Assembly (NCBI GenBank): GCA_030035585.1
Contig: CM057482.1
Span: 10,651,001 to 10,715,000, forward strand
DNA from: Dugong dugon
Lineage: Eukaryota; Chordata; Mammalia; Sirenia; Dugongidae
Length of the DNA: 64,000 nt
Direction: 5' to 3'
Shown: positions 63,931 through 64,000 of the stretch, piece after piece
Layout of the letters: each line of letters starts with the position of its first letter
Numbering within the stretch: position 1 is the stretch's first letter
Program-made: the position numbers and the translations under genes
Notes under the pieces: model-generated
What the model saw: the letters and a program-made list of their open reading frames with translations, nothing else
The model's database searches: none
Told to the model about the DNA's origin: nothing

Positions 63931-64000
63931 TTATATAAGACCAAACGGTCAATACTATTTTAAAGCATTGTTAAGAAAGTTGGGGGGCAGGGAGATTAAG

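Overview
The window is mammalian nuclear DNA: intron-bearing genes, CpG-island exons, and a dense cover of SINEs, L1, RTE, L2, MIR, LTR and hAT repeats. Two repeat families place it in Afrotheria, most likely elephant or a close relative. One is the tRNA-derived AfroSINE, with about twenty copies in both orientations. The other is a BovB/RTE-type LINE whose 3' end resembles the SINE tail. This placement rests on recognising the repeats and was not checked by search.

Three genes can be supported, all on the minus strand, in the order seen at human 15q22.31: UBAP1L, PDCD7, CLPX. UBAP1L (exons between 13242 and 29273, 378 codons with the stop) is an ESCRT-I-type ubiquitin-binding protein with an N-terminal UMA segment and C-terminal UBA-like helices. 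PDCD7 (43935 to 55273, 5 exons, 485 aa) is the U11/U12 59K protein of the minor spliceosome. CLPX enters at the right edge with only its last coding exon (63775 to 63865) and a probable 3' UTR of about 1.65 kb. Every predicted exon joins in phase with consensus GT/AG borders. The three genes are independent neighbours, not an operon or pathway.

Layout: 1-12900 is intergenic (L2, L1, RTE, AfroSINEs, an ERV1-type solo LTR at about 11.3-11.8 kb, and one TATA-like/splice-donor segment near 10.1-10.35 kb). 13-29 kb is UBAP1L, whose 9.3-kb third intron holds a nested MLT1/AfroSINE/L1 stack. 29-43 kb is a repeat mosaic: an old L1 split by two solo LTRs and a younger L1, a decayed hAT transposase between inverted arms (34.3-36.8 kb), and nested RTE copies at 37.4-39 kb. 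It also holds a 24-nt splice-bordered segment that could be an upstream UBAP1L exon. 43-55.5 kb is PDCD7. 55.7-61.2 kb is almost all L1 and SINE. 62.1-63.9 kb is CLPX.

The most interesting observations are the inverted-arm hAT relic with a second internal partial copy, the overlapping alternative-frame ORF upstream of PDCD7, the possible UBAP1L upstream exon and CRE, and the well-resolved insertion order of the repeats. I see no convincing new multi-gene system.
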